From the NCBI GenBank assembly GCA_903867305.1, contig CAIPQU010000156.1, positions 1 through 64,000 on the forward strand: a stretch of DNA of 64,000 nt, read 5' to 3'. The translations under genes were made by a program, and so were the position numbers. Of this stretch, positions 26,808 to 35,239 are shown piece by piece; within the stretch, counting starts at the first letter, position 1; each line of letters starts with the position of its first letter. The notes beneath the pieces are model-generated. The model saw nothing but the letters and a program-made list of their open reading frames with translations, was not told the DNA's origin and did not search any database. Source of the stretch: an uncultured beta proteobacterium. Lineage in GTDB: Bacteria > Pseudomonadota > Gammaproteobacteria > Burkholderiales > Burkholderiaceae.

Positions 26808-28571
26808 ATGCTCAAAGCTGAACTTCGTTCTCAACATCCTGTTTATTTAGATATGTCCTTTGAGTGTCATCGAGGTGAACTCTTAGCTCTAGTTGGTCCT
26901 TCTGGAAGTGGTAAGACAAGTGCTCTAAGATCGCTTGCTGGCTTATTACCCCTTCAGGAGGGAAAGATTCAGATTGAGGATCAAGTTTGGTTTGATGCAA
27001 AACAAAAGATATTTGTGCCGGCCTCTCAACGAAGTGTAGGGATGGTGTTTCAGAACTATGCATTATTTCCCCATCTGACAACCTATGAAAATATTTGCTT
27101 AGCACTTCCTTCTCAACAAAGCCTAGAAATGGTCGAGGATTTAATGCGCGATATGGGGCTACTGGATTTACGCAAGAGATTTCCTCACGAATTATCTGGT
27201 GGGCAGCGTCAGCGTGTAGCTTTAGCTAGAGCATTTGCTCGAAATCCTAAATTACTGTTACTTGATGAAGCATTTTCAGCAGTCGATCATCCGACCCGCA
27301 AAATTTTGTATGAAGAGCTGATTAAGCTAAGGCAACGTATCGATATTCCGATGGTCATGGTGACGCACGATTTAAAAGAAGCCCGACTGCTATGTGATCG
27401 TATGTGTATCTTGGATCAGGGTAAAACATGGCAACAAGCAACTCCAGCACATATTTTTTCTAGCCCACGTAACGCACGCGTAGCACAATTAGTTGGTTTA
27501 ACAGATATCTATTCTGGGACGTTTTTTAAGGAAGAAAAATCTAAAGCGGAATTGCAATGGGGGCAGGGAGTCAACTCCATCAAATTACAAATTGAGGATA
27601 AAGGACGTTTACCTCACAATACTGAAGTTAAATGGGTAATTTCAGGTGAATTTGTTGAGTTATCCAGAGAATCAGAAGCTCGTTTGAATTGTATCCGTGC
27701 AAAAGTGACTCAAATACTGCAGCTGGGTGACATCTCCAGTGTGACATTAGATTTAGATTTACCGTTTAAAGAAAAGATGCATCTTGAGTTAAGCACTCGA
27801 ATGGTAAAAGATTTTCAATTGCAAAATACGGATAGTCTCTATGTGAGTCTTGATCCCGCTGGCATCCATATCATGCCAGTCTATTCAGATCCAAGTGTCA
27901 AAATGGCCCAAAAATTAAAGCGTGAAAAGAAGGTTCATATTGGTGCTGTGGTATTGGTTGCAGGTCAGGGCTTACGTTTGGGTTCGATACCAAAGTCGTT
28001 GATGAAGATTGGTGGTAAAACTTTATTGGAAAGACATATCGATGCTTTGAGTCAATTTGTAACCTCACCCGTCGTCTTAGTTACTGGATATTATGAAGAT
28101 CAAATAAGGTCCTCGCTCAAGATGTCAAATGTCCATATGGTCACCAATCCTGATCCAGCAAGAGGCCAGTCCAGTTCAGTTCGCTTAGGCCTAGAAACTT
28201 TGTATCAAGAAATAAAGAATTTAGATATCGTATTGATGATGTTGGGTGATCAACCCTATCTAGACGGATCAGATATTCGACAGCTCATTGAACAATTTAA
28301 AGTGATGTCTTCGGGGGATTTTTTATTACCCATGGTAAGTGGTCAGCGGGGTAATCCGGTCTTGTTATCCGGCAAAGTTTTACAGGAAATCATTCAGATG
28401 AATGATCAAATGACTGTTAGAGAGTTTATGGATCTACACCCTGATCGAGTTACTCAGTGGGAGTCGAGTAATCATCACTTTACGTTTGATATTGATTCGG
28501 TAGAGGACCTGATTGATTTCCAAAACAAAACTGGGCTTCAAATCGAGTTACCATATCAACATCCTCAATAA
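26808..28571 (+). CDS. modC: ModC ATPase fused to a MocA-like molybdenum cofactor cytidylyltransferase (587 aa)
   Basis: Residues 1-235 are an ABC ATPase with Walker A GPSGSGKTS, signature LSGGQRQRVALARA and Walker B LLLLDEAFSAVD. Residues about 235-365 form a MOP/TOBE-like molybdate domain. Residues about 375-575 are a nucleotidyltransferase of the MobA/MocA fold: VVLVAGQGLRLGSIPKSLMK, MLGDQPYLDG, QRGNPVLLSG and FDIDSVEDL. Neighbouring xdhC and the xanthine-dehydrogenase-class enzymes favour MocA (CTP) over MobA (GTP). Plain ModC is about 360 residues, so the extra domain is a clear fusion with no stop or shift between. It would couple molybdate import to cofactor maturation. Confidence 0.9.
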   Translation: MLKAELRSQHPVYLDMSFECHRGELLALVGPSGSGKTSALRSLAGLLPLQEGKIQIEDQVWFDAKQKIFVPASQRSVGMVFQNYALFPHLTTYENICLALPSQQSLEMVEDLMRDMGLLDLRKRFPHELSGGQRQRVALARAFARNPKLLLLDEAFSAVDHPTRKILYEELIKLRQRIDIPMVMVTHDLKEARLLCDRMCILDQGKTWQQATPAHIFSSPRNARVAQLVGLTDIYSGTFFKEEKSKAELQWGQGVNSIKLQIEDKGRLPHNTEVKWVISGEFVELSRESEARLNCIRAKVTQILQLGDISSVTLDLDLPFKEKMHLELSTRMVKDFQLQNTDSLYVSLDPAGIHIMPVYSDPSVKMAQKLKREKKVHIGAVVLVAGQGLRLGSIPKSLMKIGGKTLLERHIDALSQFVTSPVVLVTGYYEDQIRSSLKMSNVHMVTNPDPARGQSSSVRLGLETLYQEIKNLDIVLMMLGDQPYLDGSDIRQLIEQFKVMSSGDFLLPMVSGQRGNPVLLSGKVLQEIIQMNDQMTVREFMDLHPDRVTQWESSNHHFTFDIDSVEDLIDFQNKTGLQIELPYQHPQ

Positions 28572-28588
28572 AGGAAGATTCATCTTAC

Positions 28589-29587
28589 ATGGAAAATATT
28601 GATATTACGGTCTTGCGTCAATTGTTGGCATGGCGTATTGAGAATAAAAAGGCTTTACTCGTGACGGTGGTCAGAACTTGGGGATCTTCGCCCAGACCAA
28701 TAGGGTCGATCATGGCGATGTGTGAGGATAGTCGGGTCACTGGTAGCGTTTCTGGCGGATGTATTGAAGATGACTTAATTCGTCAAAATACGCAGGCACA
28801 AGCTCTTGCTGATCAAGCACCAAGATTTGTACGTTATGGTATTTCGGCGGATGAAGCGCACCGCTTTGGACTACCTTGTGGTGGAACTCTAGAATTATTA
28901 TTAGAGTACAACCCAGATGCCCAAAAATTAAAAGAACTGATTGATCAACTTGGTCAGGGGCACTTAGTCTCTCGACAGGTCGAATTAGCAACCGGTCAAG
29001 TGACATTAATTCCAACGGATAAACCCGCTGAATTAAGCCTAGGCCCAGCTCACCTCATTAACACTTTTGGCCCTGAATACCGGATGTTGATCATTGGCGC
29101 TGGCCAAATGAGTGAATATTTAGCAACGATGGCTTTGTTTAATGGCTTTTCTGTCACAGTTTGTGATCCAAGAGATGAATACCGAAGCTCCTGGTCGGTT
29201 CCGGGTGTGACGATTGATCATGGATCTCCAGACGATATGGTGACAAAATTAAAGCCTGATTCGAGGACTTGTATTGTTGCTTTGACTCACGATCCCAAGT
29301 TAGATGATTTAGCCTTACTTGAGGCTTTGCAGACAGAGGCATTTTACGTTGGCGCAATTGGGTCACGCCGTAATAATGAATCTCGTAAACAACGGATGAT
29401 TGAGCATTTTGACCACACCGAACAATCGTTGGCAAAGTTACGGGGACCTATAGGCATATATATAGGAAGTAAAACTCCCTCAGAAATTGCGGTGAGCGTG
29501 ATGGCAGAAATTCTGGCAGTAAAAAATGGCGTTCAGTTATCTAAACAAATGTCTGTAGGGCAAGCAAAAACAGAATTGAATATATGA
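28589..29587 (+). CDS. xdhC: XdhC-family cofactor insertion protein (332 aa)
   Basis: The N-terminal XdhC domain reads TVVRTWGSSPRPIGSIMAMC and GSVSGGCIEDDLI. The C-terminal Rossmann domain reads MLIIGAGQMSEYLATMALFN and GAIGSRRNNESRKQRM. XdhC/CoxI proteins bind sulfurated molybdenum cofactor and insert it into xanthine-dehydrogenase-class enzymes. It follows the modC-mocA fusion by 17 bases and fits the two molybdenum enzymes upstream. Confidence 0.92.
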   Translation: MENIDITVLRQLLAWRIENKKALLVTVVRTWGSSPRPIGSIMAMCEDSRVTGSVSGGCIEDDLIRQNTQAQALADQAPRFVRYGISADEAHRFGLPCGGTLELLLEYNPDAQKLKELIDQLGQGHLVSRQVELATGQVTLIPTDKPAELSLGPAHLINTFGPEYRMLIIGAGQMSEYLATMALFNGFSVTVCDPRDEYRSSWSVPGVTIDHGSPDDMVTKLKPDSRTCIVALTHDPKLDDLALLEALQTEAFYVGAIGSRRNNESRKQRMIEHFDHTEQSLAKLRGPIGIYIGSKTPSEIAVSVMAEILAVKNGVQLSKQMSVGQAKTELNI

Positions 29588-29610
29588 AAATTAATCAAGG
29601 AGATGAAATC

Positions 29611-30702
29611 ATGGATCAGCAAGATAAAAACATACTGAATATTAGTCGAAGAGATTTAATCAAAGGGACGGTTGCTTCGGGTTTACTGATTGGAAGTCAA
29701 GTTCAATCACAAACCCAGGATGCTTCTCCTTTCAGTCCTATTGCCGTTCCAGTACCAATGGCAAAACCGGGTTTGCGTTTAGTGACTTTTGTTCCAAGTA
29801 CTAAAGAAAAATCTCGGGTTGGTGTGGTTCTCAATGATGGTCAAGTCGTTGATATTGCGATTGAGGGAAATGGCTCGAAATTAGGTTTTGACCCTTATTC
29901 CATGCTGTCTCTAATCCATGCTGGTGAAAATGGTCTTGCACAAGTACAGAAAATTGTTTCGCAAGCAATGAAAAAGCGCATGATGCGCCCACTCATGAAT
30001 CAAGTGAAACTTCTTTCACCTATTCCACGTCCACAGAGTAATATTTACGCCGTAGGTTGGAATTACTTAGATCATTTTGAAGAAGGTCGTGAGGCTAGAG
30101 TGGATAACAGTGTTAAAGAGTATCCCAAAAATCCAGTCTTTTTTACTAAGGGTGTTTATACGATGAATGGTCCTTTTGATCCAATTCCGTATGATGCCTC
30201 GAATTCTCCGCAAGCGGACTGGGAAGTTGAGCTTGCACTCATCATTGGTAAGACAGGAAAAAATATTTCAGAAGATAAAGCCATGGATTATGTCTATGGT
30301 TATTCAGTCTATAACGACACGACTTTGCGTGATGTTCAGCAAAAGCGCCATAGTGGCCAATGGTTTAAAGGAAAAAGTATTGATGGATATGGCCCTATGG
30401 GCCCGTGGATTATGACTGCTAATGCGGTTGATTTAGTTAGTTTACGCTTGATTTGCCGTGTCAATGGGGTTGAAAAACAAAATGGCTCCTACAAACAGAT
30501 GTTCTTTAAGATACCGAGCATTATTGCTGAGTTATCCCGTGGGTTGACGCTTGAAGCAGGAGATATCATTGCCACAGGAACGCCCCCTGGCGTTGGATTT
30601 AGCCGTAAACCTCCAGAGTTTTTAAAACCAGGCGATGTGCTGGAGTCTGAAGTCACTGGAATTGGACTCATTCGTAACCCGATTAAGAATGAATTTTCGT
30701 AA
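29611..30702 (+). CDS. Fumarylacetoacetate hydrolase-family protein with a Tat signal
   Basis: About 363 residues from the ATG at 29611, chosen for the AAGGAG site 8 bases upstream; an alternative start at 29584 overlaps xdhC by 4 bases. The N-terminus has NISRRDLIKGTVASGLLIGS, a twin-arginine signal. The FAH domain follows: YAVGWNYLDHFEEG, PVFFTKG, WEVELALIIGKTGKNISEDK, and the end ATGTPPGVGFSRKP. The metal-binding acidic residues are present. Members cleave C-C bonds or hydrate/decarboxylate keto acids, usually in the cytoplasm, so export is unusual. Substrate unknown. Confidence 0.85.
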   Translation: MDQQDKNILNISRRDLIKGTVASGLLIGSQVQSQTQDASPFSPIAVPVPMAKPGLRLVTFVPSTKEKSRVGVVLNDGQVVDIAIEGNGSKLGFDPYSMLSLIHAGENGLAQVQKIVSQAMKKRMMRPLMNQVKLLSPIPRPQSNIYAVGWNYLDHFEEGREARVDNSVKEYPKNPVFFTKGVYTMNGPFDPIPYDASNSPQADWEVELALIIGKTGKNISEDKAMDYVYGYSVYNDTTLRDVQQKRHSGQWFKGKSIDGYGPMGPWIMTANAVDLVSLRLICRVNGVEKQNGSYKQMFFKIPSIIAELSRGLTLEAGDIIATGTPPGVGFSRKPPEFLKPGDVLESEVTGIGLIRNPIKNEFS

Positions 30703-30781
30703 TATACATATTTCTTTTGATTCTAGATGAATGATGAAACTGCCTATAAAATAGGACTATAGTTTGAATGTAAAGGTTGAT

Positions 30782-31234
30782 ATGAACCAGCAGCGCAGAA
30801 AATTACTCAAGTACTCCGCCATCTTTGGATTAATGGCATCCGTTGGTTTGATTACTGAGTCCCAAGCCGCAGAGTGGAATAAGTCAGCCTTTGAAGGCAA
30901 AAGCTTAGAGGATGTCTTCAAAGTATTGAATACCGCTACCCCCGAAAAATCTGCCGCTATTACCTTTAACACTCCTGATATCGCTGAAAATGGTGCCGTT
31001 GTCCCTATCAGTATTTCCTCGAGCTTGAAGGTAGAGCAGATGGCTGTTTTAGTTGATAAAAATCCAAACACTTTAGCGGCCCACTTTTTTTTCCCAACGG
31101 GGACTGAGCCATTTGTTACTTCGCGTATCAAAATGGCACAAACTTCCAATGTTTATGCTTTAGTCAAAGCTGAAGGTAAATGGTTGATGGTTGTTAAAGA
31201 GATTAAAGTCACTTTAGGTGGTTGTGGTGGTTAA
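30782..31234 (+). CDS. soxY: SoxY sulfur carrier subunit
   Basis: 150 residues from the ATG at 30782; a TTG at 30764 precedes the Tat region. The Tat signal is QQRRKLLKYSAIFG. The protein ends VTLGGCGG, the swinging-arm motif whose Cys (residue 148) carries the sulfur substrate in the periplasm. The gene is first in soxY-Z-A-X-B, 41 bases before soxZ. Confidence 0.97.
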   Translation: MNQQRRKLLKYSAIFGLMASVGLITESQAAEWNKSAFEGKSLEDVFKVLNTATPEKSAAITFNTPDIAENGAVVPISISSSLKVEQMAVLVDKNPNTLAAHFFFPTGTEPFVTSRIKMAQTSNVYALVKAEGKWLMVVKEIKVTLGGCGG

Positions 31235-31274
31235 TTCACCATCATATTGTTAGAAACTTTTATAAGGATTCAAT

Positions 31275-31583
31275 ATGGCAGATCCCATGCGTTTAAGAGC
31301 CACTGAAAAAGATGGGGTGGTTGACGTAAAAATACTTATGCGTCATGACATGGAGACGGGGCTGCGCAAAGATGCGAATGGAAAAGTCATTCCTGCTTGG
31401 TTTATTACGCTACTGAATATTCAAGCACAAGGCAAGGATGTTTTTAATGCACAATTTGGCTCTGCGGTATCCAAAGATCCTTTTTTGAACTTTAAATATA
31501 AGGGTGCAAAAGGTGATCGATTAGTGGTGAGTTGGGTCGATTCAAAAGGTGATAAACGTACCGATGAATTGCTTGTTTCTTAA
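31275..31583 (+). CDS. soxZ: SoxZ sulfur carrier partner
   Basis: 102 residues, an immunoglobulin-like beta sandwich. It starts DPMRLRATEKDGVVDVKILM and contains RHDMETGLRKDANGKVIPAW, FNAQFGSAVSKDPFL and the final VVSWVDSKGDKRTDE, all SoxZ landmarks. It has no signal peptide of its own and is exported as a complex with the Tat-borne SoxY. An AAGGA site precedes the start. Confidence 0.97.
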   Translation: MADPMRLRATEKDGVVDVKILMRHDMETGLRKDANGKVIPAWFITLLNIQAQGKDVFNAQFGSAVSKDPFLNFKYKGAKGDRLVVSWVDSKGDKRTDELLVS

Positions 31584-31601
31584 TTGTTCAAGCATAAGAT
31601 C

Positions 31602-32414
31602 ATGAATCAATCATCCTCCTTATTTTTTCGGTTGATGGTTTTTGTGCTGATGCTCAGTAGTTCTTGTTCATCGTTTTCGCAGAGCACGGCGGATGATATT
31701 GCAAGGTATCGCGAGATGATTGCTGATGGCAATCCTTCTGAGCTCTATGAAATGGCTGGCGAAGAATTATGGAAAAAGCCTACAGGCCCTCTCAATGGCA
31801 CTCTAGAGAAATGCGACTTGGGTTTAGGGCCTGGAGTGGTGGACGCTGCTGCATCGCAGTTGCCCAAATATTTTAAAGATACCAACCGAGTTCAAGATCT
31901 AGAGTCCCGACTCATGACCTGTATAGAAAAATATCATGGAGTATTGACCAAAGATATTGTTGATGCCAAGTTTGGTGTAGGGCCCAAAAAGGATATGGAC
32001 GCTTTAGTAGCTTATGTCGTGACACATTCTAAAGGTCAAAAAGTTAAAGTGAGTATTGCTCATCCTAAAGAAAAAGCGATGTATGAGATGGGTAAAAAAG
32101 CTTTTTATTATCAAGCTGGGCCGTTTGATTTTTCTTGTGCTTCTTGTCATGGGGTTGGTAATCGTCGGATTCGTTTACAAGATTTACCGAATTTAACAAC
32201 GCGTGAAGGCGCAATTGCTGGTTGGGGAAGTTGGCCGGCTTACCGAGTTTCGAGTGGTCAGTTTTGGACCATGCAACAACGTCTCAATGATTGCTTTAGG
32301 CAGCAACGTTTACCTTTTCCGATTTATGGCTCTGAGGTCACCATTGCGCTATCCATGTATATGGCCTTCAATGCAAATGGCGGTGAGATACAGACGCCGG
32401 GCTTAAAAAGATGA
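31602..32414 (+). CDS. soxA: SoxA c-type cytochrome subunit
   Basis: About 270 residues from the ATG at 31602; a TTG at 31584 is an alternative. A signal peptide ends near SSFSQS. One haem site, CASCH, is present, so this is the mono-haem form. The C-terminal QRLNDCFRQQRLPF holds the Cys that ligates the haem and carries persulfide. SoxAX joins thiosulfate to SoxY. The stop overlaps the soxX start by 4 bases. Confidence 0.95.
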   Translation: MNQSSSLFFRLMVFVLMLSSSCSSFSQSTADDIARYREMIADGNPSELYEMAGEELWKKPTGPLNGTLEKCDLGLGPGVVDAAASQLPKYFKDTNRVQDLESRLMTCIEKYHGVLTKDIVDAKFGVGPKKDMDALVAYVVTHSKGQKVKVSIAHPKEKAMYEMGKKAFYYQAGPFDFSCASCHGVGNRRIRLQDLPNLTTREGAIAGWGSWPAYRVSSGQFWTMQQRLNDCFRQQRLPFPIYGSEVTIALSMYMAFNANGGEIQTPGLKR

Positions 32415-33040
32415 TCATTACTAAAATCTATCGCTATGCGATATTCATCATTTGTACTTTTTCCGTATTGAGTTCGGCGCAAGCACAAAAAAAATCTGAT
32501 TCTTCTTTTCAGCAGATGATGCAGGATAGTTTTCGCACGGAAGGAAGTGCAAGCATTGATCGTATTCAGCAAGATATTACCCAACAATTTTGTTCTGATC
32601 CTGCACTCATCAAAAGTAAAACGGGTGAGCGCAAGGCTGTAGAGATTCAAAAATGGAATTTGGCAACGATACAAGCCCCTATGGATGGAAAATATCTTGG
32701 GGATTGGAAGAGTGGAGAGGCGATTGCCCAAAGTGGTCGAGGTGTTACTTGGTCAGATACGAGCGCTACAGCGAATGGTGGAGGTTGTTATAACTGTCAT
32801 CAGATTGATCAAAAAGAAATTTCTTATGGGACCATTGGACCATCTCTTTGGAACTACGGAAAAATTCGTGGAAATTCTCAAGAGATGCTTCAATATACAT
32901 GGAATCGTATTAATAATTCCAAGGCTTATAACGCCTGCAGCAATATGCCTCGCTTTGGACACTTCAAAGTTTTGTCAGAAAAACAAATTCAAGACCTCAT
33001 GGCTTTACTTTTGGACCCTCAGTCCCCGGTCAATCAATAG
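32411..33040 (+). CDS. soxX: SoxX c-type cytochrome subunit
   Basis: 209 residues with a signal peptide ending near SSAQAQ, a haem-binding CYNCH (about residue 127) and a probable axial Met in NMPRFGHFKVL. The N-terminal extension of about 80 residues (QDSFRTEGSASIDRIQQDIT) is as long as in SoxX of other beta-proteobacteria. It forms the SoxAX pair with the preceding gene. Confidence 0.95.
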   Translation: MIITKIYRYAIFIICTFSVLSSAQAQKKSDSSFQQMMQDSFRTEGSASIDRIQQDITQQFCSDPALIKSKTGERKAVEIQKWNLATIQAPMDGKYLGDWKSGEAIAQSGRGVTWSDTSATANGGGCYNCHQIDQKEISYGTIGPSLWNYGKIRGNSQEMLQYTWNRINNSKAYNACSNMPRFGHFKVLSEKQIQDLMALLLDPQSPVNQ

Positions 33041-33048
33041 GTACATTC

Positions 33049-34755
33049 ATGACTCTTCCTCGCCGTGAGTTTTTAAAAACTTTGGCAATAGCATCTGCTG
33101 GTGGGCTTGGGTTGCATACTGATTTTTCATTAGCCCAGAAATCAGCTACTGCATTTTATGATTTACCTGCTTATGGTAATGTCCATCTATTGCACTTTAC
33201 CGATTGTCATGCGCAATTGCTCCCTATCTATTTTCGTGAGCCTAGCGTTAATATTGGTGCTGGCCCATCATTTGGTAAGACACCACACTTAGTTGGCGAG
33301 GCATTTTTAAAAGCAAATGGGGTTACTCCGCACTCTAGAGATGCTTACGCATTTACGCATCTGAACTTTACGCAAGCAGCTAAAACTTACGGCCAACTTG
33401 GTGGTTTTGCTCATCTCTCCACGCTGATTCAACAATTAAAAGTGACTCGTCCAGGGGCTCTTCTTTTAGATGGGGGAGACACATGGCAGGGGTCAGCGAC
33501 TGCATTGTGGACCAAAGGGCAAGATATGGTCCAAGCTTCTTTAGCCTTGGGTGTGGATATCATGACAGCACATTGGGAGATGACGCTGGGTGAACAGCGC
33601 GTCATGGAAATTATCCAAAAGGATTTCAAAAATAAGCTTGAGTTTTTAGCGCAAAATATTAAAACCTCAGACTTTGGAGATGAGGTTTTTCCTGCCTATA
33701 GCTTACGTTACATGAATGGTGTCTGCGTTGCTATTATTGGTCAAGCATTTCCTTATACACCGATTGCTAATCCTGGATATTTAATTCCTCATTGGACCTT
33801 TGGCATTCAGGAAGAACATTTACAAAAAACGATCGATGAAGTAAAAGCTAAAGGCGCCAAACTCGTCGTGCTTTTATCGCATAACGGAATGGATGTTGAT
33901 TTAAAGTTAGCTTCTAGGGTTCGAGGTTTGCATGCAATTTTGGGCGGACATACTCATGACGGTGTGCCTGTTCCTGTTCATGTGAAAAACCCAGGAGGTC
34001 TCACACTTGTTACGAATGCTGGCTCCAATGGAAAGTATTTAGGTGTATTAGATGTAGAAGTTAAGAGTTCTGAGCCGACGGGATTTCGTTATAAATTGTT
34101 ACCGATTTTTTCAAACTTGATTGCTCCTGATCCATCGATGGCCACTCTCATCCAGAAAATCAGGCAGCCGTATGCGAAACAATTACAAGAAAAACTCGCT
34201 GTTACGAATGATCTCTTATACCGTAGAGGTAACTTTAATGGTAGTTTTGACCAAGTGATCTTAGATAGTTTAATGGCACAGAAAAATACTCAAATTGCTT
34301 TTTCACCAGGTTTTCGGTGGGGGACGACGGTATTACCAGGGCAGGCAATTACCATGGAAAACCTCATGGATCAAACGGCGATTACTTACCCAAATACGAC
34401 AGTCAATGATCTAACAGGGCAAACGATTAAAGAGATCTTAGAAGACGTTGCTGATAATCTATTTCATCCAGACCCCTATTATCAACAAGGCGGAGATATG
34501 GTTCGCGTCGGTGGTTTGCAATATACGATAGAGCCAACTGCACGCATGGGGCAGCGTATATCTGAGATGCGCTTGAATGGTCAATTGATTGATGCCCATA
34601 AAACCTATAAAGTCGCCGGTTGGGCTGGCGTGAGTGAAGCCGCCAGAGATCAAGGTGGTGAGCCGATTTGGGATCTTGTGGCGAGGCATTTGCGAGAGGT
34701 GAAGACGATATCAAGCCTCAAACCACTTCAGCCAATCATTAAGGGTAGATCCTGA
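33049..34755 (+). CDS. soxB: SoxB thiosulfohydrolase
   Basis: 568 residues, Tat signal PRREFLKTLAIASAGG. The metallophosphoesterase/5'-nucleotidase fold shows HFTDCHAQLLP, LLDGGDTWQGSATALWTKGQ and GGHTHDG, the di-manganese ligands; the C-terminal nucleotidase domain follows. It hydrolyses the sulfonate from SoxY-bound thiosulfate to release sulfate. The start is 8 bases after soxX. Confidence 0.97.
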   Translation: MTLPRREFLKTLAIASAGGLGLHTDFSLAQKSATAFYDLPAYGNVHLLHFTDCHAQLLPIYFREPSVNIGAGPSFGKTPHLVGEAFLKANGVTPHSRDAYAFTHLNFTQAAKTYGQLGGFAHLSTLIQQLKVTRPGALLLDGGDTWQGSATALWTKGQDMVQASLALGVDIMTAHWEMTLGEQRVMEIIQKDFKNKLEFLAQNIKTSDFGDEVFPAYSLRYMNGVCVAIIGQAFPYTPIANPGYLIPHWTFGIQEEHLQKTIDEVKAKGAKLVVLLSHNGMDVDLKLASRVRGLHAILGGHTHDGVPVPVHVKNPGGLTLVTNAGSNGKYLGVLDVEVKSSEPTGFRYKLLPIFSNLIAPDPSMATLIQKIRQPYAKQLQEKLAVTNDLLYRRGNFNGSFDQVILDSLMAQKNTQIAFSPGFRWGTTVLPGQAITMENLMDQTAITYPNTTVNDLTGQTIKEILEDVADNLFHPDPYYQQGGDMVRVGGLQYTIEPTARMGQRISEMRLNGQLIDAHKTYKVAGWAGVSEAARDQGGEPIWDLVARHLREVKTISSLKPLQPIIKGRS

Positions 34756-34798
34756 ATTTCTGAATTGCTTTTTAAAAACTACTTGGAAGGGTATTTTT

Positions 34799-35239
34799 AT
34801 GAAAATGTTTAAAAAATGCATAGGTATGACTTGTATCGTTTTGTGTACATTTTTTCATTACCAAGTTCTTGCTCAAACACAAGTAACTCAAGTGGTTTAT
34901 CACATTGATGATACTCAAGTACAGGGCTTAAAAGGATTGCGTAATCTTCGAAACCATTTAGATGCTTCTCCGAGTACCAAGATCATTGTGGTGACACATG
35001 CCAATGGCGTTGATCTTTTGATGGAAGGTGCAAAAGATCAAAAAAATCAGATTGAGTATGCACCTTTGATTGCAGATCTCAAATCCCGTGGTATTCGATT
35101 TGAAGTCTGCGAAATTACTTTAAAAAATCGTGGGCTTAAAAAAGAAGCATTTATTTTAGATGCTGACTATACGCCATCGGGCGTTGTTCGAATCGCTGAT
35201 TTACAAGCGAGAGAACATTATGCATATATTAAACCTTGA
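34799..35239 (+). CDS. Periplasmic DsrE-family protein
   Basis: 146 residues. A signal peptide ends near HYQVLAQ. The DsrE/DsrF-like fold shows VVYHIDD at the start, IIVVTHANGVDLLMEG in the middle and a conserved Cys in FEVCEITLKNRGL. Such proteins relay sulfur or persulfide. Placement 43 bases after soxB suggests an accessory role in the Sox system. Its stop codon abuts the stop of chrA on the other strand with no gap. Confidence 0.85.
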   Translation: MKMFKKCIGMTCIVLCTFFHYQVLAQTQVTQVVYHIDDTQVQGLKGLRNLRNHLDASPSTKIIVVTHANGVDLLMEGAKDQKNQIEYAPLIADLKSRGIRFEVCEITLKNRGLKKEAFILDADYTPSGVVRIADLQAREHYAYIKP

